Assembly: GCA_041685045.1 (NCBI GenBank)
Contig: JAWLGP010000021.1
Location: 1-64,000, forward strand
Origin: Thiohalomonas sp041685045
Lineage (GTDB): Bacteria > Pseudomonadota > Gammaproteobacteria > Thiohalomonadales > Thiohalomonadaceae
DNA length: 64,000 bases
Direction: 5' to 3'
In this document: positions 6,671-14,980 of the stretch, piece by piece
Position numbering within the stretch: the first letter of the stretch is position 1
Layout of the letters: every line of letters begins with the position of its first letter
Program-made: the position numbers and the translations under genes
Notes under the pieces: generated by a model
The model's input: the letters and a program-made list of their open reading frames with translations, nothing else
The model's database searches: none
Told to the model about the DNA's origin: nothing

Positions 6671-7588
6671 ATGAAACGTGTACTCATTCTATCGTTCGCC
6701 GGCGACCTGCATGCCGAAGCGATTCAAGCGCTGATGTCGCGCTACAACGCCGAAGCCGACATCATTGACACCGGTGGATTCCCGGGGGAACTCTCTCTGG
6801 CGCATGCGGAGTCGGGTTTCGGGGATATCTTGTTCGCCGGAAAACGATTGACCGATTACCACTCGGTTTGGTGGCGTCGGGTGAAACCTCCACGGCCCTC
6901 TCGGGAGATCGAAGACGCGGAGGAGTATCGGTTTGCGGCACGTGAAAGCCGGGAGGCACTGTGGGGAGCGATTCATGCGAGCGGAATCCCCATCTATAAC
7001 GCTCCGCAAGCCGAGCGCACCGCCTGCTACAAGCCGTTCCAGTTGAAGATTGCACGGGAGTGTGGTCTGAAGGTTCCGGACACGTTATTCACCAATTCCC
7101 CTGAAGCTGTAGACGCGTTTCGGGGGAGGCACAAGGAAGTGGTGTACAAGACGTTCAGCGGAACAACGCTGATGATGACCGACACGCGGCCACTGACCGA
7201 CGAAGACTTGGATGATCTTTGGCGGCTTCGGTATGCGCCGGTCATTTTCCAGGAGTACCTGGAGAGGGGCAGGGAATACCGGGTGACCGTGATCGAGGAT
7301 GATGTCTTCGCGGCCGAGATCCGCATCAAGAATCCCAAAGCCCATTATGACTGGCGACTCGATCAGAACTATGAGGTCGAGAAAGTCACTTTGCCTGATG
7401 AGCTTTGTGAGCGGCTGGTCAGGCTGACAAAAACCTTGGGATTGAACAGCGGCTCGGTCGATCTCCGGGAGACACCGGATGGGCGGATATTCTTCCTGGA
7501 GATCAATCCATCCGGACAGTTCCTCTTCCTGGATGTCTTCGGTGGGTTGGATACGGGAAACCGGTTCTGCCAGATGTTGCTTCAATAG
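6671..7588 (+). CDS. MvdD-family ATP-grasp macrocyclase (graspetide synthetase)
   Basis: The protein has 305 residues from ATG 6671. Residues 1-110 match the MvdD-type pre-ATP-grasp domain: VLILSFAGDLHAEA, then DTGGFPGE, then SVWWRRVKPPRP. Residues about 115-305 are an ATP-grasp domain with KPFQLKIARECGLKVPDTLF, YKTFSG, FQEYLERGREYRVTVI and the metal-binding end FLEINPSGQFLFLD. Family role: ATP activates Asp/Glu carboxylates on a leader-bound precursor as acyl phosphates, then Thr/Ser (ester) or Lys (amide) side chains close the rings. The likely substrate is the product of the gene 18 bases upstream. Only a weak ribosome site is seen, so translation may be coupled. No transporter or acetyltransferase lies directly beside it. 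Confidence 0.9.
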   Translation: MKRVLILSFAGDLHAEAIQALMSRYNAEADIIDTGGFPGELSLAHAESGFGDILFAGKRLTDYHSVWWRRVKPPRPSREIEDAEEYRFAARESREALWGAIHASGIPIYNAPQAERTACYKPFQLKIARECGLKVPDTLFTNSPEAVDAFRGRHKEVVYKTFSGTTLMMTDTRPLTDEDLDDLWRLRYAPVIFQEYLERGREYRVTVIEDDVFAAEIRIKNPKAHYDWRLDQNYEVEKVTLPDELCERLVRLTKTLGLNSGSVDLRETPDGRIFFLEINPSGQFLFLDVFGGLDTGNRFCQMLLQ

Positions 7589-7790
7589 CTTCCGGCGCCT
7601 GTGCACCGAAAATCGAACTGCCTCAACCGTACCCAGCAACCAGCACCCATACTGTTCCGGCGGGGCGAAATACCAAATACATAAAATACACGGGCACTCA
7701 CCATAGCGCCCCTTGAAAAACAAGCAATCAGAGACCGATTGAACTGCAGGTAGCAAGACGAGATGTTTGACTGAGCCGGAGGCAGAAGCC

Positions 7791-9239
7791 ATGGATACGC
7801 ACGAACGCGCCGCCAGCAGGTCGCGCCTGATCGCAGCAAAACTTCTCCGGGTCGCGAGTAATCACCTTTACCACGCACTGATTGCCAATCCAAAGCTGAA
7901 AAGCCTGGCCCTTGCGTGTCTTGTAGTTGTTACGCATCCCGTCGCCGCCAAGCCGGTCCCTGCAGGAGCATTGGCCGCTGCCACCGTCGAATTCGAGCTG
8001 GCTGTCTACTACCTGCCCGCGCCGCCAAAGAATCCCATCGATTCATTCCGTGCCGCGGTCGCATCTAGAGCTCCCGCGTTTCGCATAGTCGAGGAGATCC
8101 CCGGGTCGCAAAAAGGCAGCTTTACATCTGCCCGCGTCGAAGATGACGTCCCGGCGAACTACGCCCCTCCCGATCTTTCTTTCTTGCGTTACTTTGGGCG
8201 GGGGATCAGCCGCGAGCAGGCTGAGGCCCTTCAAGGCTCGAAGCAGGCACTGATTTTGGGTTTCGCCTATCAAACGGGGGGTTCTTGGCGTGACGTGAGA
8301 ATCGCCTACGAAATCGCCGAAGCGGTTGCACGGGATACGGAAGGTTTGTTGTGGGACGAGCAGACACGCGAAGTATTCTCGCCCGACAAATGGCATGAGA
8401 GCCGCCTGGCTGCCTGGGACGATGCCGCACCGGATGCATCCGCGAACACTGTGATTCACGCTTACAATTCGGGGGAGTTCGTCAGGGCAATTACGCTCGG
8501 CATGGCCAAGTTTGGCATGCCGGATCTGGTAATCAACGGCACGTCCTGGGCTGACAACCGGGCCGTTGGAAACCTTGTGAACGCGGTATGCCAGCGGATG
8601 GTCGAAGGTGTCCCGGTCGAAAAAAACGGGGAATTTCCGGTCGACCTTCGCGCAATCCGAAACAAGGACGTCCTGAAGGCGCAAACGTCACAGCTGATGC
8701 CGAACGCCTCCGGCTCGACAGTTCTGCAGCTGAGAATCGGCGAATGGGAGGATGGCGATCCCTACAACCGGTTGGCCGAGATCCATTTTCCAAAAACGCA
8801 GGGACGGGATGAGCATGCCGCGCGGTCGGAGGTTCTTTCCTCTCTCTATGGGTGGGAAGATGCGGTGTCTCGGGTTCAGCATACGAACGAGTTGCTGGCG
8901 GCAAGCCAGCGGGCCAAGGCCAGACTACCCGCGGTAAGGGCGGCGTTTCTCTCCGGATTGGCCCCTGGGGAGTACATCGAGGTAAAGGCCCCATTCGCGA
9001 CCCCTAGTGGCGATCAGGAATGGATGTGGGTGGAGGTCACTGCCTGGAGTGATGCGCAGATCTCAGGCCTGTTAAAGAACGAGCCTTTCAACATTCCTAC
9101 TCTGCACGGAGGCCAAGCCGTCGAGGTGAACCAAGGGGAAGTCTTTGACTATGTCTGGGTCCATGCCGACGGCAAGCGGGAAGGCAACGAGACAAGCACC
9201 ATCATTCGCCGGATGCAGGAAGCTAACGGTCAGCTTTAG
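7791..9239 (+). CDS. DUF2314 domain protein, exported or membrane anchored
   Basis: The protein has 482 residues. I start at ATG 7791, which has GGAGG 8 bases upstream, and not at the in-frame TTG 7767. A hydrophobic segment at about 36-53 ending PVAA suggests a long signal peptide or anchor. The middle (about 60-340) is a domain I cannot name, with GLLWDEQTREVF and WADNRAVGNLVNAVC. The C-terminal 100 residues match DUF2314: EYIEVKAPF, EWMWVEVTAWSDAQISGLL, NEP and VFDYVWVHADGKREGN. DUF2314 has no established activity. It follows the macrocyclase by about 200 bases on the same strand, so a link to the graspetide locus is possible but unproven. Confidence 0.7.
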   Translation: MDTHERAASRSRLIAAKLLRVASNHLYHALIANPKLKSLALACLVVVTHPVAAKPVPAGALAAATVEFELAVYYLPAPPKNPIDSFRAAVASRAPAFRIVEEIPGSQKGSFTSARVEDDVPANYAPPDLSFLRYFGRGISREQAEALQGSKQALILGFAYQTGGSWRDVRIAYEIAEAVARDTEGLLWDEQTREVFSPDKWHESRLAAWDDAAPDASANTVIHAYNSGEFVRAITLGMAKFGMPDLVINGTSWADNRAVGNLVNAVCQRMVEGVPVEKNGEFPVDLRAIRNKDVLKAQTSQLMPNASGSTVLQLRIGEWEDGDPYNRLAEIHFPKTQGRDEHAARSEVLSSLYGWEDAVSRVQHTNELLAASQRAKARLPAVRAAFLSGLAPGEYIEVKAPFATPSGDQEWMWVEVTAWSDAQISGLLKNEPFNIPTLHGGQAVEVNQGEVFDYVWVHADGKREGNETSTIIRRMQEANGQL

Positions 9240-9343
9240 TCCGCCGGCCAGAAATGCAAAAAGCTTCGAGCCCGAACAGCACCGTAATGGACAGCTTCGA
9301 GAGTGGTTGCCTAACATGTAGTCTTTTCTGAACGGAGCCGTTC

Positions 9344-10780
9344 ATGTCACCCAGGGAATCGGTGCTGCGCACACTTCTGATAAACCTCCGCACTGGCCTG
9401 CGCATTGGCCTGTTGCGTCGTTTTGCACCCGACGACCTGCGGGCCGATATCCGACAGGTGGTGTTGCTGTTCGTCGTTGCCTTCGGGCTTTCCATCGGTT
9501 CGGAGTTCATCTACGTCGAACCCGAGCGGGTGTTCGAGAAGTGGGGCGTGGTCAGCGAGTTGGCGGGTTATGCACTGGTGTTGCTGGCCGCCTATTTGGC
9601 CGCCCAGATCCAGGGCCGGCTGGAGCGGTTCGGCCTGCTTGTGGTGGCGATGTTGGCGGCCTATCCCGCCGCTTTGGCGGTATCGCTGGCGTATCAGGCG
9701 GTGTTGGAGAGCGATATCGGCCGCGAAAACCTGTGGCTGGCCTGGGGCGCGTTCGCCCTGGTTCTGATTTGGTCCTTCGCCGTCTATTTCCGTGCGCAGC
9801 TTCGACTGTTTGGTACCGGGTGGAAACGCACCGCGGTCGCCACTGGCGTTTATCTCGGTGTACTTGTGACCAATTCGCTGCTGCTGCCCCAGACCGAGGT
9901 TTGGTATACGGCTTACGATGATTACGAGGATGAGACGCCTGAGCTGGATGTCGAGGCGACCTATTATGCCCAGCCCGCGCTGGTCGAGGCGGCCCTGGAG
10001 GGGTTGCAGCCGCAGCGGCCGGGGATACCGGATATCTACTTCGTCGGTGTGGCCGGTTATGCCGATCAGGACGTATTTCTGCGGGAGGTGCACGCGGTGC
10101 GCGAGCTGTTCGATTCCCGTTTCGATACGGTCGGCCGCTCCGTGTTGCTCATCAACAATCCCGCTACGGTTGGCGAGGTTCCCTTGGCCAACGGTCCCAA
10201 TCTGCAGCGGGTGCTTGGCCGTATCGGGGAAATGCTCGATCCGGAAGAGGATCTGCTGTTTCTCTATATGACCTCTCACGGCTCGGAGGAACACGAGTTG
10301 GCGATGGAGTTCTGGCCGCTGTCGGTGAACTATCTGCCGGCGCAGAGGCTGGGTGAAATTCTTGACAGTTCTGACATCGGTTGGCGGGCGGTGGTGGTGT
10401 CGGCCTGTTATTCCGGCGGGTTTATTTCGCCACTCCAGGACGCCCGGACGATGGTGCTCACGGCGGCCGCGGCGGACAAGCAGTCGTTCGGTTGCAGCAA
10501 TGAGAATGCCTGGACCTATTTTGGGGAGGCTTACTTTGATCAGGCGCTGCGGCGCCAGCATTCGTTTGTTGCTGCGTTCGATGAGGCGGCGAAGGCGATT
10601 GCGGCGCGGGAGTCCCGGGAGGAGTTGGAGCCTTCGCTGCCGCAGGCCTGGGTGGGTGAGGAGATTGCGGCGTTTTTGCCGGAGGTGGAGAGGCGGTTGG
10701 CTGGGTTGGATGAGGGTGGATCGGCGACGGTTGTTGGGTGTGGTGGAGTTGGGGAGGTTTGGGGAGCGGCGTGTCGGTAG
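9344..10780 (+). CDS. membrane-bound C13 (legumain-like) peptidase
   Basis: The protein has 478 residues from ATG 9344, with GGAG nearby upstream. Residues 1-185 hold about five hydrophobic segments. Residues 225-445 match the bacterial C13 peptidase group: a strand with IYFVGVAGYADQDVF, catalytic His312 in YMTSHGS, and catalytic Cys355 in VVSACYSGGF, the caspase-like His/Cys dyad. Family members of clan CD cleave after Asn or Asp, or act as transamidases. The C-terminus is Gly/Val-rich and may be disordered; codon use there is G-rich next to the satellite that follows. It lies 104 bases after the DUF2314 gene on the same strand. Confidence 0.8.
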   Translation: MSPRESVLRTLLINLRTGLRIGLLRRFAPDDLRADIRQVVLLFVVAFGLSIGSEFIYVEPERVFEKWGVVSELAGYALVLLAAYLAAQIQGRLERFGLLVVAMLAAYPAALAVSLAYQAVLESDIGRENLWLAWGAFALVLIWSFAVYFRAQLRLFGTGWKRTAVATGVYLGVLVTNSLLLPQTEVWYTAYDDYEDETPELDVEATYYAQPALVEAALEGLQPQRPGIPDIYFVGVAGYADQDVFLREVHAVRELFDSRFDTVGRSVLLINNPATVGEVPLANGPNLQRVLGRIGEMLDPEEDLLFLYMTSHGSEEHELAMEFWPLSVNYLPAQRLGEILDSSDIGWRAVVVSACYSGGFISPLQDARTMVLTAAAADKQSFGCSNENAWTYFGEAYFDQALRRQHSFVAAFDEAAKAIAARESREELEPSLPQAWVGEEIAAFLPEVERRLAGLDEGGSATVVGCGGVGEVWGAACR

Positions 10781-10917
10781 TTGATTCGGCGAAGTCGGGG
10801 CCGAGGAATCGGACCGGGATTTTGCCTTGCCGGGGGTCGGGCCCTTACAAAGGGACGGCCTTGTCTTTAGGAGCGGCGTACCTGATACGGGGCGGAAATC
10901 CTCGCCGCGATTAAGGC

Positions 10918-11373
10918 CGAGCGAAGCCAGGGAATTTTCGAGGCTTCGGCGAACGCCTTATCGCGCCGGGGACGGCCCTCCTACAGGGGGCGGTAGGGAA
11001 GAAGGCTGTTCGTGTGGGGGCGGTGTGTTTCTTGCTGCGAGTGAGAGCCGGGGGAAGCCGGAAGTTTAGAGGCTTCGCCGAACGCCTTATCGCGCCGGGG
11101 ACGGCCCTCCTACAGGGGCGGTAGGGAGGACGGCTGTTCGTGTGGGGGCGTGTTTCTTGCTGCGAGTGGGAGCCGGGGGAAGCCGGGAGTTTCGAGGCTT
11201 TCGCCGAACGCCTTATCGCGCCGGGGACGGCCCTCCTACAGGGGGCGGTAGGGAGGACGGCTGTTCGTGTGGGGGCGTGTTTCTTGCTGCGAGTGGGAGC
11301 CGGGCGAGGCCGGGAGTTTCGAGGCTTCGCCGAACGCCTTATCGCGCCGGGGACGGCCCTCCTACAGGGGGCT
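10918..11373. repeat. tandem repeat, about 126 bp x 4
   Basis: The word GAACGCCTTATCGCGCCGGG begins at 10951 (with small changes), 11080, 11206 and 11332, giving periods of 129, 126 and 126. Units share GACGGCCCTCCTACAGGGG and GAGTTTCGAGGCTTCGCCG. On the minus strand the core reads CTGTAGGAGGGCCGTCCCCG, resembling the TGTAGGAGCGGC-type intergenic repeats of Pseudomonas and Xanthomonas. A related single element is visible just upstream at about 10862-10912. The whole 10781-11382 gap is filled by this material and holds no gene. Confidence 0.85.
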
Positions 11374-11382
11374 CCGTTGGGG

Positions 11383-13968
11383 TTAGCTGATTTCGGCCAT
11401 CTTCAGGGCGTTCAGGGCCTCGGCGAGGTCGGCGACCGGTTTGCCGATGTGGTAGCCCTGGGCGTAGGTGATGCCGCAGCGGCTCACTTCGGCGAGGACT
11501 TCGCCATCTTCGACGAATTCGGCGACGGTGCGGATCCGCAGTTGGCGGCAGAGTTCGGACATGCTGTAGACGAAGGCGCGGTCCTTGCGGTCGGCGACCA
11601 TGTTGCGGACGAAGTCGCCTTCGATTTTGACGATGTCGATGGGAAAGCGCTTCAGATAATGGAAGGATGAGAAGCCGGAGCCGAAGTCGTCGATGGCGAG
11701 TTGGAAACCTTCCAGCTTCAGGTCGTTGACGAACTGCTCCAGCAGCGACAGGTTCTTGACCGTATCGCGTTCGGTGATCTCGAACACCACCTTGGTCGGC
11801 TCGATGTCGTAGAGCGCGGTCAGGCGTTTGACCTCGCGAATGAACTCCCGCACCACCAACGCCCGCGGCGAGAGGTTCAGGAAGATCAGCCCCTGGTAAT
11901 CGTGGGCCCGAATGGCCTGGAAGGCGCGCTCCATGGCGATGTAATCGATCTTGTGGATCACGCCCATCTTCTCGGCCAGTTCGATGAACTCGTGGGCGCC
12001 CCAGATCGTGTCGTCACGCAGTTTGATGCGGCTCAAGACCTCTACCGCGGCGATCTCGCCATTCTCGATGTCGAGGATCGGCTGGTAGTGTGGGAACACC
12101 CGGCGCTCCTCGATGGCGTTGGCGAGCACAATGCCCTTTTCGCCAATGGAGCGGAACACCTCAACCACGTCGGCCTCGGTGGGCAGCCCGATGCGGTCCT
12201 TACCCTCCGACTTTGCCTTGTACATCATGTTGTCGGCGAACAGGAACAGGTCCTTCATGTCGGTGGCGTGTTCCGGATAGATGCCGATGCCGATGGAGAC
12301 AGTGGCCTTGACCCGGTCGTTGTCGGGTGTCTCCAGGCCCATCTCCGCCGAGTTGGCGAGGATGCGCTCGGCGACGGTATTGGCGGTATCGGAGTCCGCT
12401 TCCGGCAGTATCACCACGAACTCGTCACCGCCATAACGGGCGAACACGTCACCGGCGCGCAGGGCACGCCCGACCGCCTCGGCGAAGTGCTGGAGGAACT
12501 TGTCGCCGAAGGCGTGGCCGTAGGTGTCGTTGATGTTCTTGAAGTTGTCGAGGTCGATGACCAGCAGGGCGAACGGGTAGCTGTGGCGTTCCGCGCGTCC
12601 GATCTCGTAGCCGAGCAGTTCCCAGAACAGCCGCTGATTGTAGAGGTTGGTCAGCGGGTCGCGGGTGGCGTAGTACTCCAGGTCGCGGGTGTACTTGTAG
12701 ATCGCCTTGACCGAGCCGACCACGTTGAGCAGCGTGGAGAGGATCGACTCCATCACCAGCACCCGGGTCTGGTCCTTGACGAGGTCGGCGTGCACGCCAA
12801 TGCCGACGATGCCGCCGATTTTGGGCGTATCGACGAACAGCGACTTGGTCTGAATCTCCACCTCGTCTTGCCTCAGCTCCAGCAGCTCGACGGTGGGGCG
12901 GGCCACGTGGTGGTTGATCTGCAGGGAGGCGACCTCACCGAAGCGGGTTGTGTCGGCCACCGACTTGTGCAGGGCCAGTTCGAGGCTTTTCTTGGTCTGC
13001 TCGCTCGGGGTCTGCAGCCAGAACACCTCGAGGTCGAACAGCTCGTCGTCGATCTTGAAGATCGAAAACAGGTTGTAGGCGCTGATCACCTGATTGATGT
13101 CCACCAGCAGGTGGCTGACGTACTCGCGCCAGTCCTTGACCACCTCCGAGGTGATCACGAATTTCTCCAGCAGGCGGATTTCGAACTCCAGCAGGTCCTT
13201 GTCGACCGCCACCCCGCGCATTTTGTTCGTCAGTTCCTCCACCTTGGCGAGGATGCCGTTGAGTTCGGCGAGCCCCAGGTCCATGGTCTCCAGTTTGATG
13301 TTGGTCAGGTCGGAGACCTTGTTGACCTGTTCGATTTTCTCGGTCAGCACCGCAATGGAACGATTGGCGCGGCCGGTGAGAAATACCGCCACGCCGAAAG
13401 CCACGAGGAACGGCAGCGGGGCGATGACCAGCAGGGCCATCAAGAGGTCGTGATGCGCATTGTCCACCAGCGCGCTGACGTCCTGCTCGACGCGGATGAC
13501 ACCGAGGACGTCGCCCGGCTTGGCGTTGATATGGCAGACCAGGCACTCGTCCCGTGCCACCAGCGGATAGGCGAAGCGGGTGCCCTTTTCGGTCTCTTCG
13601 TGCCGCGGCTCGGCCAGGGCGAAGCTGTCGGCGATGAGGCCTTCGATGGGGGGCTGCTCGATGGGACCGAACAGGTGGCTGACCACCGGTCCGCGGAAAA
13701 TGTCGATGCGGTGGGTGCTGCCCTCGCCACTCTTTTGAATCGATTCGATAAAGGCTTCTAGCTGCGGCCGGGTCCAGCCCTGGCGCATCACCTGGAACAT
13801 GGCGCTGAAGGTGCCTTGGGCGAGGCTGCCGGACATCGTCACGGCATTTTCCCGAACGGCGCGGTCGTAAACGCCGCTGGTTACCAGATAGACACCGCCG
13901 AAGATCAACAGCGAAACGACGAGCGCGGCGGAGAGGATGAGGCCTTTGATGGTCTTTAAAGGATTCAT
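11383..13968 (-). CDS. GGDEF-EAL c-di-GMP protein with periplasmic c-type haem sensor domain
   Basis: The protein has 861 residues. I start at ATG 13968 because a transmembrane helix begins there; the frame upstream is satellite DNA. TM1 is 9-31, then a periplasmic domain to about 172, then TM2 about 175-198. The periplasmic domain contains CLVCH at 142-146, a CxxCH haem-c attachment motif, as in Tll0287/DUF3365-like sensors. After a linker come GGDEF (intact motif at 513-517, RYGGDEF) and EAL (EVL at 643-645, then NLSP, EITER, DDFGSG, VKIEG, so catalytic residues are kept). It likely senses redox or gas ligands and controls c-di-GMP. Both active sites look competent, so the net output cannot be predicted. 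It is flanked by two satellite arrays. Confidence 0.85.
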   Translation of the reverse strand: MNPLKTIKGLILSAALVVSLLIFGGVYLVTSGVYDRAVRENAVTMSGSLAQGTFSAMFQVMRQGWTRPQLEAFIESIQKSGEGSTHRIDIFRGPVVSHLFGPIEQPPIEGLIADSFALAEPRHEETEKGTRFAYPLVARDECLVCHINAKPGDVLGVIRVEQDVSALVDNAHHDLLMALLVIAPLPFLVAFGVAVFLTGRANRSIAVLTEKIEQVNKVSDLTNIKLETMDLGLAELNGILAKVEELTNKMRGVAVDKDLLEFEIRLLEKFVITSEVVKDWREYVSHLLVDINQVISAYNLFSIFKIDDELFDLEVFWLQTPSEQTKKSLELALHKSVADTTRFGEVASLQINHHVARPTVELLELRQDEVEIQTKSLFVDTPKIGGIVGIGVHADLVKDQTRVLVMESILSTLLNVVGSVKAIYKYTRDLEYYATRDPLTNLYNQRLFWELLGYEIGRAERHSYPFALLVIDLDNFKNINDTYGHAFGDKFLQHFAEAVGRALRAGDVFARYGGDEFVVILPEADSDTANTVAERILANSAEMGLETPDNDRVKATVSIGIGIYPEHATDMKDLFLFADNMMYKAKSEGKDRIGLPTEADVVEVFRSIGEKGIVLANAIEERRVFPHYQPILDIENGEIAAVEVLSRIKLRDDTIWGAHEFIELAEKMGVIHKIDYIAMERAFQAIRAHDYQGLIFLNLSPRALVVREFIREVKRLTALYDIEPTKVVFEITERDTVKNLSLLEQFVNDLKLEGFQLAIDDFGSGFSSFHYLKRFPIDIVKIEGDFVRNMVADRKDRAFVYSMSELCRQLRIRTVAEFVEDGEVLAEVSRCGITYAQGYHIGKPVADLAEALNALKMAEIS

Positions 13969-14031
13969 GGTGCGGTCGGCCGCGGCTCCATGTTGGCGGT
14001 CATGCCACAGTACCACAGTTGGCGCGGATCG

Positions 14032-14980
14032 GACGCGCTGCGGAATGATGCGGTTCGCGGGCTCACCGCATCCTACATGTCTCGTAGAATTTGACATGTA
14101 GCGTGTGGTGAGGAACGAATCGCACGGTTCCGCGGCTGGGCGCGCTGCGAACGATGCGGTTCGCGGGCTCACCGCATCCTCATGTCTCGTAGAGCCTGAC
14201 CGTAGCGTGTGGTGAGGAACGAACCGCACGGATCTCCGGCTGGAAGCGCTGCGAATGATGCGGTTCGCGGGCTCACCGCATCCTACATGTCTCGTAGAGA
14301 CTGACACGTAGCGTGTGGGGAGGAACGAACCGCACGGCTCCGCGGCTGGGCGCGCCGCGAATGATGCGGTTCGCGGGCTCACCGCATCCTACATGTTTCG
14401 TAGAGCCTGACATGTAGCGTGTGGTGAGGAACGAACCGCACGGTTCCGCGGCTGGGCGCGCCGCGAATGATGCGGTTCGCGGGCTCACCGCATCCTACAT
14501 GTTTCGTGGAGCTCGACACGTAGCGTGTGGTGAGGAACGAACCGCACGGATCCCCGGCTGGAAGCGCTGCGAATGATGCGGTTCGCGGGCTCACCGCATC
14601 GTACATGTCTCGCAGATCCTGACACGTAGCGTGTGGTGAGGAACGAACCGCACGGATCCGCGGCTGGAAGCGCTGCGAATGATGCGGTTCGCGGGCTCAC
14701 CACATCCTACATGTCTCGTTGAGCCTGACACATAGCGTGTGGTGAGGAACGAACCGCACGGTTCCGCGGCTGGGCGCGGCGCGAATGATGCGGTTCGCGG
14801 GCTCACCGCATCCTACATGTCTGGTAGAGGCTGACACGTAGCGTGTGGTGAGGAACGAACCGCACGGTTCCGCGGCTGGAAGCGCTGCGAATGATGCGGT
14901 TCGCGGGCTCACCGCATCCTACATGTCTCGTAGCCTGACACGTGGCGTGTGGTGAGGAACGAACCGCACGGATCCGCGGC
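14032..14980. repeat. 106-bp tandem satellite, nine copies
   Basis: The core GATGCGGTTCGCGGGCTC begins at 14047, 14153, 14257, 14363, 14469, 14575, 14681, 14787 and 14893. The period is 106, with one of 104. Each unit has two hairpins: GATGCGGT paired with ACCGCATC, and a GTGTGGTGAGGAACGAACCGC segment related to it in inverse. Units differ by a few substitutions (GGATCCGC or GGTTCCGC; GAAGCGC or GGGCGCG). The array runs up to the base before the stop codon of the next gene. The 13969-14980 interval holds no gene; short frames in it are repeat artefacts. Confidence 0.95.

Noticed and set aside
7085..7792. 235-codon minus-strand frame
   Set aside because: Mostly antisense to the ATP-grasp gene, which is clearly real.
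9347..10561. 404-codon minus-strand open frame
   Set aside because: Antisense to the C13 peptidase, which has catalytic motifs; composition is His/Gln/Arg-rich as in shadows.
11701..13761. 686-codon plus-strand open frame
   Set aside because: It is antisense to the GGDEF-EAL gene, whose motifs are clear; high GC produces long shadow frames.
14273..14912. Series of about 71-codon minus-strand frames
   Set aside because: They are the same satellite translated again and again; the 106-bp period shifts frame each time.
14032..14980. CRISPR array
   Set aside because: Regular period, but the whole 106-bp unit repeats with no unique spacers and no cas genes nearby.
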